Shown: positions 19,317 to 31,513 of the stretch, piece by piece
Layout of the letters: every line of letters begins with the position of its first letter
Position numbering within the stretch: position 1 is the stretch's first letter
DNA from: Xestospongia bergquistia
Taxonomy: Eukaryota; Porifera; Demospongiae; Haplosclerida; Petrosiidae
Assembly (NCBI GenBank): GCA_963965975.1
Contig: OZ014422.1
Span: 806,001-870,000, forward strand
Direction of reading: 5' to 3'
DNA: 64,000 nucleotides
Position numbers and translations under genes: made by a program
The notes under the pieces: generated by a model
What the model saw: only the letters and a program-made list of their open reading frames with translations
The model's database searches: none
Told to the model about the DNA's origin: nothing

Positions 19317-21233
19317 ATGGCGGGTAACGAGATGGAGGATTCAAGCACACCGTTAGTCGATATTAGTGAATTTTTATCGAGTCCTTTGGGTGTTCATAAT
19401 CTACAGTCTTCAGTACCAGCAGTGTGTCTGGAGGAGGAATCATTTATGGGTATTGATGAGGCAGGACGAGGGCCAGTCTTAGGTAATGCCCCTCTAATAT
19501 TGATTTATAATGCTTATTAGTCAATAACTCAGGTCCAATGGTTTATGGAACATGTTATTGTCCCCTTTCTAAATTGTCCAAGTTGGAATCTATGAAATTT
19601 GCAGGTATGCTCGGCTTCACTTAAAGCCACACCCACTTTATTAACTACTATAGACTCTAAAACATTATCTGAAGATCAACGCGAGACTTCCTTTAGACAA
19701 ATCTCAGATAGTGTGGGATTTTTAGGTTGGAAGACCACTCTACTTTCACCAAATTACATATCAAATTGTATGCTTCGTCGGTGAGTGAGGTATATTGTAA
19801 TATAATGATTACTTATTTCTAATATTTAGGACAAAATATAATCTTAATGATATATCTCATGATACTGCTATTGATCTTATTCAAAAAGTTATCAGTGATG
19901 GAGTCAAACTATGTGAGGTAAGATAAATATTTATTATAATTATAATATCTGCTTTTATTAATATTTAATTAGTTAATATTCATATGATAGGTGTATGTTG
20001 ATACTGTTGGTGACCCTCGTAAATATCAGTCCAAGTTATCAGAGATATTCCCTCAATTGAAGATTACTGTAGCTAAGAAAGCAGACAGTCTGTTTCCTAT
20101 TGTTAGTGCTGCTAGTATCTGTGCTAAGGTACGTTGTTATCTACCAATCTAGCAGCCATATGATAACATTGCACAGGTGGTAGATGTAATGATAAGTATA
20201 AAAACATTATCTTTAATGTAAATATTATCATAACTCAGGACACGAGCTTACGTGATGTATTGTACTTAGGTGACTAGAGATGCTTGTCTAAAAGAGTGGA
20301 AATTTGTAGAGAAAGATATTAAGATCAGTGCCAAATATGGAAGTGGATACCCGTCAGGTAACCATTGATATAATTACACTCTATACCATGTATCATACTG
20401 CTTGCATAATATCTAATGGTATACATATTATGTCTGAAAATAATGTGTATTATTCATAGCTTGGGGATTTTGTACCATTACTCTGTTAATGTTATTCAAC
20501 ACTTATAATGCATGTAATTGAACTATAAACTCAGCTGTGATATCTAATGTCAGTATGGTAACTATATATACCCAACACGATAATTGTTAAGGTAATTTGA
20601 TGATGTTCATATAGTGAGGATTATACTTAGTCTTAATATCATTATTGTCTTAGACAAAACATATTAATTTAAATGTGTTGTAGACATTTACTGGTGATTA
20701 TTGTGTTAGTTTTGTGATTTGTTAACATAATATACAAGACAAGATAATGTATTATTTCCCTGTTAGATCCTGACACTAAACAATGGTTACGAGAGAGTTT
20801 AGATACTATGTTTGGTTATCCAACTATTGTCCGATTTAGCTGGTCCACTTGTCAAGAGAAATTAGACTCCAAAGCGCTACCAATACAATGGTAATGCTGA
20901 CATTAATATACATCATCTATTCCCATAAGGGAATCTATATAAACATAATATATTAATATTTATACAAGGTTTCCAATTGTTACAAATACATCCTATCATG
21001 TTCTCTACTGTTTGGTTCACATTGTCATACAACCAAAATACATTGTGACTATTTGTGAAGATTATATATTTTGATGTTTTTTTCAAAGGCCTGACGAGGA
21101 TGATGATGATGGTACTAAAGGATATGCTAAAATTAGCCAATTCTTCTCTCCTAATGGAACTATGACAACTAAACCACTTAAAAGACATCGATTCTTTGAA
21201 GAAAGAAAGCTAACAACCATTGATCACTTCTAG
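19317..21233 (+). CDS. RNASEH2A: Ribonuclease H2 subunit A, catalytic
   Basis: Catalytic subunit of RNase H2, which removes ribonucleotides and RNA-DNA hybrids from the genome. The spliced protein starts [16 protein letters not shown]. It carries [42 protein letters not shown] and [12 protein letters not shown], giving the four metal-binding acidic residues of the family. It continues [16 protein letters not shown] and ends TTIDHF. I chose the ATG at 19317 since the upstream in-frame codon is TTG. Near the C terminus KISQFF resembles the second half of a PCNA-binding PIP box. One intron of about 400 bp (20360-20765) is long for this window. LLGL ends 255 bases upstream on the same strand. Confidence 0.95.
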
Positions 21234-21508
21234 ATAGATATCCTTATATTTTTAGTTTAAATAAATTACTTGAACAAACATGCTTACAAAAACACGTGAG
21301 TAGAACATGGTGTGATTAATTAGTCTAACTATGAATATCATTATTGCTAATTAATTTCAAAAGGCCGTGTTTGTTCCAGCAGGACTCACTTTTCAAAGTT
21401 TTTAGTTCTGTTCTGTGTCTTCTGCGCTTAATACTTTCGCGAGTAAGTTCTAGACGGTGTTTTAAAAGACCCATTCTATTCTCCTTTTCTCTGTAGATAT
21501 CGTTAATC

Positions 21509-21742
21509 ATGTTGAGATTACTGGTTCTACCCATACATTTTATTCTGATTGTATTTCTGTTACCAATAACTTTTCTGAGCAAAGTTGTCAATGTATTAAG
21601 TGATCTCGCTGAAATGGCTCCTTTAGATCAATTAAGTGATATTTCAAATATTGTGGACTTTTTGAGAAATGATCCCTCAGATGAGAGACGACGTATTGTT
21701 TTAGCAGACAAATTTCCTAACAGTATAGCTGTTAGATCATAA
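21509..21742 (+). CDS. Possible small membrane protein, unrecognised
   Basis: A 77-codon uninterrupted frame starting MLRLLVLPIHFILIVFLLP, with a strongly hydrophobic first 28 residues that could be a signal anchor. A polar, acidic segment follows (SDISNIVDFLRNDPSDERRR) and it ends NSIAVRS. A GTAAGT at about 21443 and a CTCTGTAG at 21496 just before the start could be a 5' UTR intron. I recognise no family. The mixed hydrophobic-then-charged composition looks more like a protein than a chance frame, but one exon of 77 codons is weak evidence. Confidence 0.4.
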   Translation: MLRLLVLPIHFILIVFLLPITFLSKVVNVLSDLAEMAPLDQLSDISNIVDFLRNDPSDERRRIVLADKFPNSIAVRS

Positions 21743-22472
21743 AAGACTATATTAACACATAAACAGACAAGAAGACTTTCTGTGGCATAGTAATTATGGC
21801 TTAATTGCCAGTGATTAATAGCACATTGTTCCAATACCTTTTGTCATTTGTTCTATTTGAACTGTAATCAATATTGTCTTCCTTTATATCTGTATAATAA
21901 ATACCTTTCAATATTATAGTTAATGTTACTGATTATTATTACAATTTATACTTTCATTCTTGATCAAATGGATTGTATATAGTGGTATCAACACATTGTA
22001 AATCTATACACAGAATTGTTAACAGTTTTGTAAGTACATCTCTTAAACATATTCCACTTAAGATCTATACCCAATTTTTTCCAAAACATTTTTTATTAGT
22101 ATTACATAATCAATCAACAATAAGGCCTATGAATAATGTCAATTATTATTATCTTCTGTGTTCTGTGACGAATGTTTGGAGAAAACTTATTTAAATGAAG
22201 ACTAGAAAACAAACATAATAGTAGTACAATTCTATTATGTCATTCTTACACTGCTTGATATCTTTGAGTCTTCCGGTTCTTTCTTAGAAAATATTTCTGT
22301 TTTCAATGTTGTCTAGATTTATATTGCAAGCATATATTAACTTTATAAACTTCAAGATATGTACCTTAGCTATATTGTCTCCTTTTGATGTTGACTTTGA
22401 GGACTTTGTTGATGGCCATGAAAATATTTTCTTCAATGAAGTGTATGATGACTGCCAAATAGAAAATTATAA
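21743..22472. other. AT-rich intergenic stretch
   Basis: About 730 bases up to the stop codon of the next gene on the - strand. Nothing recognisable besides presumed 3' UTRs. Short open frames here cross the neighbouring 3' UTR and lack coding character. Confidence 0.5.
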
Positions 22473-25243
22473 TTATAAATTATCATTAATATCATATCTT
22501 ACTTTAGCAGATGAAGTACTTGGAGATTTGTTGAAACTCTTTGCTGGCATAGCAGTGTCTGAATTTGACTTTCTGCCAATTGAGAAAATTTTCCTCAATG
22601 ATGAGTATTGGTTACGGATGATTGTTGGTGAGGTTTCTTCTGTCACTAATCCAGCTTGAGCATTGGTTATTGCACTTTGTGCCAGCTTCATAGCAGTGGC
22701 AGTCAAACATTCTTCACTAGAAGGCTCAGCAACTGTTGTTTCCATTACAGAGTGGTCAGTCCAGGCTTCTTGACATGCAAGAAAGGCTATTTCTTGCACA
22801 TTATGTGCAAGTGCTTTTGCAGTTACTGTGCCTACACTTTCTTCTACACCCACAGATTCCCGAGTTGAATCAATAGTCAACAGTCCTTTGTCACCTTTAG
22901 TTGTTGTTTCATTTACATAGAAGTCTGTGGTGTCTGGATCTTCTTCATCCTTTTCAGAGATTGAGTCATGAATGCTATCTTCTATCTGAGACAGCTTAGG
23001 TATGATACTGTCGACTTCAGGTTCAGCAGTAGGAGCTGTAGGGATTTGCTCAACAGAGACGTTCTTTTCGATGGTATTAACACCATCAGATATTTGTTCA
23101 GAGGGTATTAACTCTTGTTCCTCCTGTTCATACTGGATACTTGCTCGGTTTAGAGCATCTTGAACTACATTTTTAGAAATAATGAGCAAATCTTCCTCTA
23201 GTGTCGTAGTTGGAACTGTTTCAGAGTTATCACAATAGAGTGAAGGCTGTTCACGTGTAGGATTAGTAATGACAATGACTGGAATAGAGAGAGCAAGCTG
23301 CTTTTGTTCTTGTTGGTCAATAGGGATATCATTGGTCTTAATTGAGTTAATAATTATTGTTTAATACTAGCTTGTTTAAATACCTCAGGTGTTTTCATAA
23401 CATCATTAGGTCCAGAGTTTTCTTTAATAGAGTTACTGTCTACAGGTACATGTGCCTCACAATTATCTTGCTCTTCTTCATGCTAACAATGAGCAAACAT
23501 AGAGTTAAAAATAAATGAATTTATTATACTTCAGTTGTTTCTCTTATAACATTGTCATTGACTTTTTCATCAGAGACCTCTACTAATATTTCACTAGCTA
23601 CATCATACTCCTCTTCAACCTAAAAATAGATTTAAAATTCCCCCAAGCATTAGACTTGCTACCTCATTTATTAGTTCTTTATTGAAACTTTCTCCAGAAA
23701 CTTCCTTAACAACAGGAAGATCATGTTTTTCAACTCCACTCTTTCCAGTATTCTCTTTTGGAGATGTCATCAATACTACAGGAGCACTATTTGTTGTGCC
23801 ATTGTTAGAATCTTGGCTAGTGCTACTATTTGGATCTGTACGCACAATACTCACAAATTCCTCCTTAGGTCTCAAGACACTCCTAGATGATTCATCTGAG
23901 GATGAAGTTGATTTCTGAGGATCACTACTGTTCTCCTCTTCATCGAGGCTGACCTTAGAATGCTCTTCAAGGCTGACTATTTTAGAATTGGAAATAATAT
24001 ATATAATATGAGAATAAATACCTTGTGAATCATCAGTAATATATGAGGAACATGAGGAATATGGTTCATAGGAACTGGCATAAGTCATGTAACTTATGTG
24101 TGAAGACATTGTTGTATGTCTCTCTGAATCAACATCTTCACTGATTCGAACAGTTTTTCTGGAGCAACTGGACTGATTGTAACGCAAGATTCCAACATGT
24201 TCTTGTGAAGGCATAGAAGGAAGGGATTTAATAGGTACCTGAATGTAATGTACATATACCACATGTAACCCAAATATCTAACTGACTTGTATTTCACCAA
24301 GTGCTTTCACAACTGTTTCAAGGGCCAGTCTACGTTTCTTGATTTGTTCAAGTTTTTTCCTTTCTTGTTTTATTTTATTTTGTTCATCCAACTGACGTTT
24401 TGATTCGTCCAAATCTAGCTTCTTATGTTTCCTAATTATATAACAGGTAACTTGAAGAGCATTTTAATAGGAGCATTAAATGTTTACTTCATTGTTTCTT
24501 TCAACAGTTTCTTTTCATAAGATAAGCGTTCCAAGAGAGCTCTCTCTTCCTGATTGAGCATGTCTCGATAAAATTCTCGGCTCAATTGTTTTGTTTCTTT
24601 ATAGTAAGTTTCCAACTCGGAATCTGCTTCTACAGATTGTAAGGTTTCTAGAGAAGATTGAGCCTCTGCATTTACAGCATTTGGTTCAACTGGATCTGTT
24701 TTATTTGGTACCATAACACAGTTTGAAGATTGTCTACTAGTCTATTTGAAAAATAATTATTGGAATACACATACACCAGTTTGAATAATAATAATAATAA
24801 ACATACTGGACTTGAAGACATTGGTGTAGGAGTTTTGCTTAGAATAGTTTTACGAGGACAGTCTTTTCTGGCACGTCGGCTTTCTGTTGTGATCGTGGCA
24901 ACACGATGGTGCTCATCACAGTTATTGCATTTGTCAGTCTCATACAGACCATCACCAACAAGTACTAACTTTCCTTTCAGAAGAGATTTTTTCATCCGAT
25001 GTAGACGAACCTTTTCATGAGCTTCCATTTTTTCTATTAATTGCTCTTTCTGTTCAAGAAGGTTCTTAATTCTAGCACTCCTGTTCAGTAGTAAAAATAT
25101 TAAAAATATTCCATTAATCATAAAGCCAACCTTGCAGTGCCATTGGCCAATTGTAGTTTTTCAGGCTTTTTATTCCTTTTTGACTTCGGAAAAGCTGTTT
25201 CCAACAGTTCCTTTTGAACTTTTGGTAGTTTGTAAGTTGTCAT
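22473..25243 (-). CDS. Coiled-coil protein with two candidate PKA-anchoring helices, family unknown
   Basis: I do not recognise the family. The protein begins MTTYKLPKVQKELLETAFPK, then a basic coiled coil (RIKNLLEQKEQLIEKMEAHE) followed by LLKGKLVLVGDGLYETDKC and NNCDEHHR. A second charged coil lies around 24320-24600 (LSREFYRDMLNQEERALLER, LDEQNKIKQERKKLEQ). The C-terminal half is acidic and Ser/Thr-rich. Within it two 12-residue stretches match the published RII-binding consensus at every constrained position: SKNVVQDALNRA (23142-23177) and AMKLAQSAITNA (22659-22694). A third, weaker one lies near NVQEIAFLACQEA. This suggests an A-kinase anchoring protein, by inference only. It is divergent from CEP112 with 128 bases between starts, so a centrosomal or ciliary role would fit. 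Confidence 0.8.
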
Positions 25244-25371
25244 AGCGTTTTGTCTTTCATTAGTTGTCCGTATCTTACGCGTAACCAAGCCTTATGCGCA
25301 TGCTCAGTAGTTTCTTCGTGTTGCTATAGCGCTTGGTGGGGCGGTAAATATGAAAGTAGGTGCTAGAAACG
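25244..25371. promoter_or_regulatory. Divergent promoter of the coiled-coil gene and CEP112
   Basis: 128 bases between start codons. It holds TGCGCATGCTCA at 25295-25306, one base off the NRF-1 palindrome. It also holds GTTGCTATAGC at 25320-25330, which matches the left half of an RFX X-box and sits about 45 bases before the CEP112 start. The right half of the X-box is poor. Confidence 0.45.
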
Positions 25372-28300
25372 ATGGACGACCAATTCAAGAAGATTATTAC
25401 TAAAATCAAGCCTCTTGCTAAAAGTCTTCCAAGAAATTCAAGTAATGTTTTTGTTATTATTATTATGTTATTATAATTATAGTCATTTGTGGGAGGGGCG
25501 TAATGATTATTAACAAATGTTTTAGTAATATATTTTCTGATGACAATTAGGCTACTGATTTTGAATATAATCTTTCCACAGATGACAGACATACCGTTAC
25601 AATGTGGATTAAAAAACTTTTAGCAGAAACAGATGACAAGTAAGTGATATCTTCACTACACTACTCTCACCTGGTACAATTGATCTTTCTGTATTTAGAT
25701 TCAATCGAAACCATTATGCTCAGCTACTGCTGAACTCTTTACAACACACTCAACTACAGCCTCCATTTACTGCCAACCCACCAACTGGAACCTTGCCACA
25801 TGTAGTAAGGAGTATTGTCAACAAAATAACTTATAATTGTACTATTATCAACAGCAAGATGAGTTGGATGCTCTGCTTCATTCCAGTCCAGAACAAACTA
25901 ACAAATCTCGTTATGCTCCAATACAAACTGAAAATTCAATGGGCAATTCTACCAGTGGTATTTACTCACTCCTTCAGACACCTCATCATTCAACTAGTAC
26001 TACTGAACCAAGACCTATACATTCTACTCCTTTACCTTTTAATTCCTTATATGGAGAAGCTGCTACTAGAACTTTCTCTAGTTCTTTAGGAACCAAACCT
26101 GTCTTATCACAAGGAATTAATTACAAGAGTCGTTCTTTTAGGTCATTATCTACTTCACCTAGAAAAAATAAAGTAAGTTTTAATGTCAAATTTGTGTTAG
26201 TACTTATAACTGCACTGCAGTCATTTTCATGGCATCCAGCTACTAAAAGACGATCTTTAATCTTTACATCTTCTTCATCACCAGAGAACCAAGAACAAAC
26301 AGGTATCATTCTGTCAACCAATTTTTTTTGTTTTAATTTTAATTTTTTTTTAGAAATAGGCATGAGAAGATCCAACAGTATGAACTTACATTTAAGAACT
26401 CCAACAGTAAGTTTTGAATTTCTTACATGCAAAACAAATTCAAAAAATTGTTTGTTTAGAGTTCTTCTGATAGTGAAGAATTGTCTGACGTAGCAACTTT
26501 ACTAGATACTCATCACTCAACAAGGCCTAAGAACTTACCAACAGTAAAGGCCTGTAATGCATACCAACACTGTTTGTTATCTTTGTCTTTCAGCTTACAA
26601 CAAGAAATACATCACCAACTCAAATCAAATTTACTACCTCACCATCTAGTAAGTATTACATTACTACGCTAAATTAATTTGTGTAATATAGATTTTATTG
26701 GGGGTACAATTCTAAGTCCAAAACAAGAAGAGAGCATCATCTTTAACTCAGAAAAGCATGACAGTGCCTTGAAAAAAGTAACAAATTTTTATCACTACTA
26801 TTGAACAAGTATCTTTAATAGATTCTTGATCATAAAAATAAAGAGATTGAAAGTATACGAACTGAATATTCATTACAGAATAATCAAATAGAAGCTACAT
26901 GTCGGAAACTTGAGGCAAAAGGTATTGTATAAGGTTTAATTGTTTGAGTGTAGTCACCATATTGTTGGTGATAGTAATTCAGCTGGAGAAACAGTGCAAT
27001 TTAAATGAAGAAGAACATGAGAAAGAGATTGAAGTGGCGAGACAATTGTCGCAGCAACAACAACAAAATCTGAAAGCTAAATTTGAACAAAAAGTGAATC
27101 AAGTGTTAATGTGTCAATTTAATACTATTATATCTTGTAGCTTCATACTGTTGTCGATGATTTTGAGCAACAAAGATTGGATTTAGAACATGAACAATCT
27201 CAAAAACTTCAGTCTGTGTTAGAAGATGCCAATGAAAGAGTGTCTAAAATGGAGATTGAGTATCAAGTACAAAAGCAATCATCGGTCGGTACTTCATTAG
27301 CTTGTGACATACTTAGGATTCTTTTATTATCAGGAACAAGTTCTTCGTGATTTAGAAAAAAGATTACATCAGGTAGTACAACAACTTGATATTGCTAACC
27401 AAACTAAGGATAAAATATTGAAGGAAAAAGTTAGTACATCTTATACTAATGTTAATGTACTATTTGCTGTGACCAGAATAGCCTAAATGAAGATCTTAAG
27501 CAGACCAGAACAAAGTATGGATATACTCATATACTTCACACTGCCTAAGTTATTTGTTTAGGATTGAAATATTAGAAAGGCAGTGCACAATGATAACAAA
27601 TGAGAAGGAGACTTCACTTAAACAGAGTAGAGCTCAAGCTGAGAATTCCATCCTTTCCCTTAAACACGAAATGTCCCTTCAACAGACCAAGGCAGCGGAC
27701 AAAATTTCCACTTTACAAGAACAACTCACAAAACTCCAACACACTCTTGATGAAACCATAGCTGCTCATAAACTACAATTAATGGTAATTGTTGTCAATG
27801 AATGCCAATTAAACATTTTGTTTTGTAGGAAGCTGAGAGTGTGGCATGGAAACAGATGAAAGACAAAGAGACAGAACATATTGATAAAGTTAGTATTACT
27901 TGTTGCTGTAATCTACACTGTTTGGTACTCATAGATAAAGGAACTACAGTCTCTGATGAGAGAAAAAGAATCTGAAGCAAATGAGAAGTTGTCTACTTTG
28001 GAACTGTTACTCAAGTAATGCCTTTCTTATTGTAATAGTTATATTTTATCTTTTTCATAAAATTTTAGAGAGAAGGAATCGTGTATGAAGGAGTTGAAAT
28101 CTAATTACGATATTCAATTGAAGACATCAGAGAAATCCGTGGAGGAATATAAAATGAAGGTTGAACTGCAGATGAACAAAATGTTTGATGATATGAAGAA
28201 AGAGGTATCCTTTTTAGTTACAGCTAAGGATCTTTTATCCTTCTTTCTCTCCTCAAGATTGAGAGGTTAGAATATGAATTGACTGATACAAAACAAGCAA

Positions 28301-31300
28301 AGGAAAAACAGGAGGATGAGTTATACAAGAGACTATCAGAAGAAAGAAAAAAAATGACTGATGAGGTTAGCAAAAAGATGAAAAAAAGTGGCTGGGGTGG
28401 GATTCGAACCCACGCCATCGAAATGACTGGTGCCTTAAACCAGCGCCTTAGACCGCTCGGCCACCCAACCATCTGATGAATTAATGTTAGACTTCCTCAA
28501 GTCATTATCTGCATACTTTTACCCTACTAGCATGCTGCAGAATTGTCTACCATCAGACAACATCATCAAACAGAGCTACAAAAGAATGTAGAGGTTCACT
28601 TTCAATCAAAGGTAGTAACATATTTTGTAAAATGTGTTGATATAATAATTCCAGGAGCAAATACTTACTGAAATGCGTAAACAATTAAAAGAACAACAAA
28701 CAAAACACATTGAAGAAATAAACGAAAACGAAAAAGTTAGACTGATGTCAGTAATACGATAATTTACATGCCTGTACTATCTTTGTAGGTTATTGCTACT
28801 CTTAAAGAAGATCTAAGAATGGTAACCACTCAATTAGAGGAGCAGAGCACTAAACTAGAAATTGAGAAGAAAAACTACCACAAATATCATGAACTTGAAG
28901 TTAGAACTAGTTAATAGTTGCATTATGTTATGGACAAATTGATTGTTTGTTCTATTCATGAAGAATAGCCACTTTAATATTAATATTTTATTACCTACAG
29001 ACAGAAAACCTAAAAGCTCATATGTCTGCACTGGAATATCAACTCAGAGATGAGCATAAGCAAACCATTTCAACTTTAATGGATAAAGTGAGCCTGTACT
29101 AACATACTTGAACTAAATCTCTATATCTCGTTCTATTATAGCACTCTATAAAACTTCAACAATTACAACATGATCAACAAGTACAAACAGCTCTAGCAGA
29201 AGAGGTACATTTGCATTTTTGATGGATATAGTACATCTATTTTGTTTGTAGACTGTTGCTAGCTTGCAGTCAGAATTAAAAGCTCTCAAAGAAGACTATG
29301 AGAAGTAAGGATGGATATAGTGGATCTTTTATACTTTGTTATAGTAACATTATACTCTGTGACGTCAATACAACACTGGTATTAACCCTCAACCTTATCT
29401 AAACAATAAAGGCAGTGTTACTTGAAACAAGTGTAATACTCATATTTAAAAATACAGAGTACCTGTGTTGTTATGACCAAGGACATGTAGTTTATGAATT
29501 TTTTTTTGATGACACCAAGACAAAGCTGTAATATGATACCATGTACCAGCTGTAACATGTACCAGCTGTAATATGATGGGATGTACACTGATTGTTTAGT
29601 TGACTGATGCAAAGTAATTAACACCTTAATATTACCACTTCCAATATATTATGGAGTTTACTTTTCATGTGGTTATTTAATTGTCAATGGTAGTTATATA
29701 TATACTATATATACTGTATAAAGAAGTTTAAATTAGGTGTTGGTCAGAGTTTGTACTATGGAATTCACAGTAAGTAGTAAATTCACACCATATTTACAGT
29801 GCAAATCTACTCACTTGACAAATTTTGTCACGTAGTTACATGTTATGTGGTGAACCTGTTTATATCATTTATGTTACTCTAGAAACCTTAAACTACACTT
29901 TGAAGAAGTAGAAGAGTTAAAACAAGAAAACGAACAAACAATAAACACTTTAAAACAACAACATGAAGCCAACGAAAGGGTACATTATTTTCATGTTAAG
30001 GACATGTACATTTTAATTAACATAGGTATTCAGACTATCAGCTGAAAGTGCAAAGGAGACTGCAATTAATTTAGAGCAGAGAATACAACAATTGCAACAA
30101 AGTTATGAATCAAAGGTATTATAAAGCAAACATACTTGTAGTTAGTATTGTTTTAGTATTATAAAATATTTCAGTTTCAATATAATTATGTATGTAAAAA
30201 ACATGTAGTTCTTGTTTCAGTTTTAATATAATTATGTATGTAAAAAACATGTAGTTCTTGTTTCAGTTTCAATATAATTATGTATGTAAAAAACATGTAG
30301 TTCTTGTTTCAGTTTCAATATAATTATATATGTAAAAAACATGTAGTTCTTGTTTCAGTTTTAATTGTGTTTGAAGTTTTAGTTAATTTAAGTGAATTGT
30401 TTCAAGGAGTAGTACTCCAGGTTTCAATAAGTTATTATCAAATTTGTCCACTACTAGTAGCTTGGCAAATGCTATGTATGTTTTAGTGTGTGAAACAAGT
30501 TCATATACAGCAACTTTAAATATATCTGAAATTAAACTATTAAAGATACAGTTTCAACTCATGACCTTTGATTTTCCCAGGACATGAGGCATAATAATTT
30601 AAACAGTAAAATGCTCCATTTTTCATATGATGGCAATACATACAGTTACATATATATATAACAATATGTAACAATATGTAACTAGATCTAACTAGATGTA
30701 ACTACGTATATAGTAGTAGCTACAAATTTAATTTTCTTTATGAAGTAAGTCTTGATATGCTGTTTGATTTTGCTGGCTAAAAGCAATAGACAATAGTAGG
30801 GTCATCAACTAAAATGTATCAAAATAAAATTTAAATTTTATTTTAGTTTCATTTTAGTATTATTATAAGGTAGTCAATTTTAGTTTATTTTTAGTTAGTA
30901 TACTAAAACACTTTACCCCTTACTAAAATATATTTTAGAATTAGTTTTTTTGTACACCAAAACAACACACACCACTTGTAATACATAAAGGGTTAAGTTC
31001 CTATTAATTTTAACAATGACTTTATGTTGTTATATCTTCTAGCTTTCTCAACTTAAGTCCCAATACGAGTCTAGAATGATGAGTATAATGCCTCTCAGTA
31101 CAAAACAGGTATACAGCAGCTGTTGTTATTTATATGATACTATTAAATTCTTTGTAGGAATATGAAGATACTATACAATCATTGAAGTTACAGGTTAAGT
31201 TATTAAATCAGAGAGCAGACGTTTTACAAAAACAGCTCGCACAAGTTCGTACATGTTCTAATTTGCGTAAACATCTAAGAACAGCATCAGTTGGACATCA

Positions 31301-31325
31301 AACATTGAGTAAAAGCAAACAATGA
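25372..31325 (+). CDS. CEP112: Centrosomal protein CEP112 (CCDC46)
   Basis: CEP112 is a long coiled-coil centrosomal protein, enriched in ciliated and germ cells in vertebrates. The N terminus MDDQFKKIITKIKPLAKSLP, then HTVTMWIKKLLAET and NRNHYAQLLLNSL, matches the conserved N-terminal block of human CEP112 (LDAEFDHFV, LWIRKL, NLYAKLLLHML). After a Ser-rich region come some 15 small exons of continuous coiled coil. The C terminus contains MPLSTKQEYEDTIQSLKLQV and LLNQRADVLQKQL, matching the human LKSQVNFLQKRASILQEEL end. It stops after TLSKSKQ. Many exons are under 100 bases and introns are short except two (about 29307-29880 and 30119-31041). One intron (about 28363-28532) contains a tRNA gene on the opposite strand. 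Confidence 0.9.
28389..28470 (-). tRNA. tRNA-Leu (anticodon AAG)
   Basis: Read on the - strand, the gene starts GGTTGGG, pairing with CCCAGCC at the 3' end (one G-U), followed by discriminator A. The A box TGGCCGAGCGG and B box GGTTCGAATCC are canonical. The anticodon stem CTGGT/ACCAG encloses loop TTAAGGC, giving AAG. A long variable arm makes it a type II tRNA, as expected for leucine. A run of seven T follows directly, a good Pol III terminator. It lies whole within a CEP112 intron, antisense to that gene. The 3' CCA is not encoded. Confidence 0.96.
29307..29880 (+). other. long intron of CEP112
   Basis: About 570 AT-rich bases between the exon ending ALKEDYE and the exon starting NLKLHFEEVEELK. 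Near 29522-29580 the phrase ATGTACCAGCTGTAA occurs in short overlapping direct repeats. No gene seen. Confidence 0.6.
30172..30368. repeat. 46-bp tandem repeat in a CEP112 intron
   Basis: Four full copies start at 30172, 30218, 30264 and 30310, with a partial fifth at 30356. The unit starts CAGTTTCAATATAATTATG and ends GTTCTTGTTT. Each junction reads TTCTTGTTTCAG, a good-looking 3' splice site. The array lies in the intron of about 30119-31041 that ends at the true acceptor before LSQLKSQYES. Confidence 0.95.
30821..30844. repeat. 24-bp perfect palindrome in a CEP112 intron
   Basis: AAAATAAAATTT is followed at once by its reverse complement. The surrounding 30800-30950 is rich in TTTTAGT and ACTAAAA words on both strands. 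This may be a decayed small inverted-repeat element or simple AT drift; I cannot tell which. Confidence 0.6.
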
Positions 31326-31513
31326 ATACGAATATTCAATTATAATTCATGTCATAATAATTACTAAGGATTAATGACCACTGCATGTGGGAGTAGTATA
31401 GTAGGCAATATAATTGGAGGTAGACCAAACAGATCTAGATTTGGCAGCAGGTGTAAGAATAGTCTTTGTTTTCCTGGTGCAAAAATTCTAGATCTGCTAG
31501 TTTTTGGAAGCAA

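Noticed and set aside
22306-22868. + strand frames overlapping the end of the coiled-coil gene
   Set aside because: They run antisense to an exon with clear coding character and show no conserved features.
28224-28476. Small frames with HPTI and GWGGIRTH ends
   Set aside because: These are read-through of a CEP112 exon into the tRNA-Leu sequence; such peptides are a common annotation artefact of tRNAs.
30780-30960. A possible small inverted-repeat transposon in a CEP112 intron
   Set aside because: Only a 24-bp AT palindrome and loose inverted words are visible; no target duplication or family signature.
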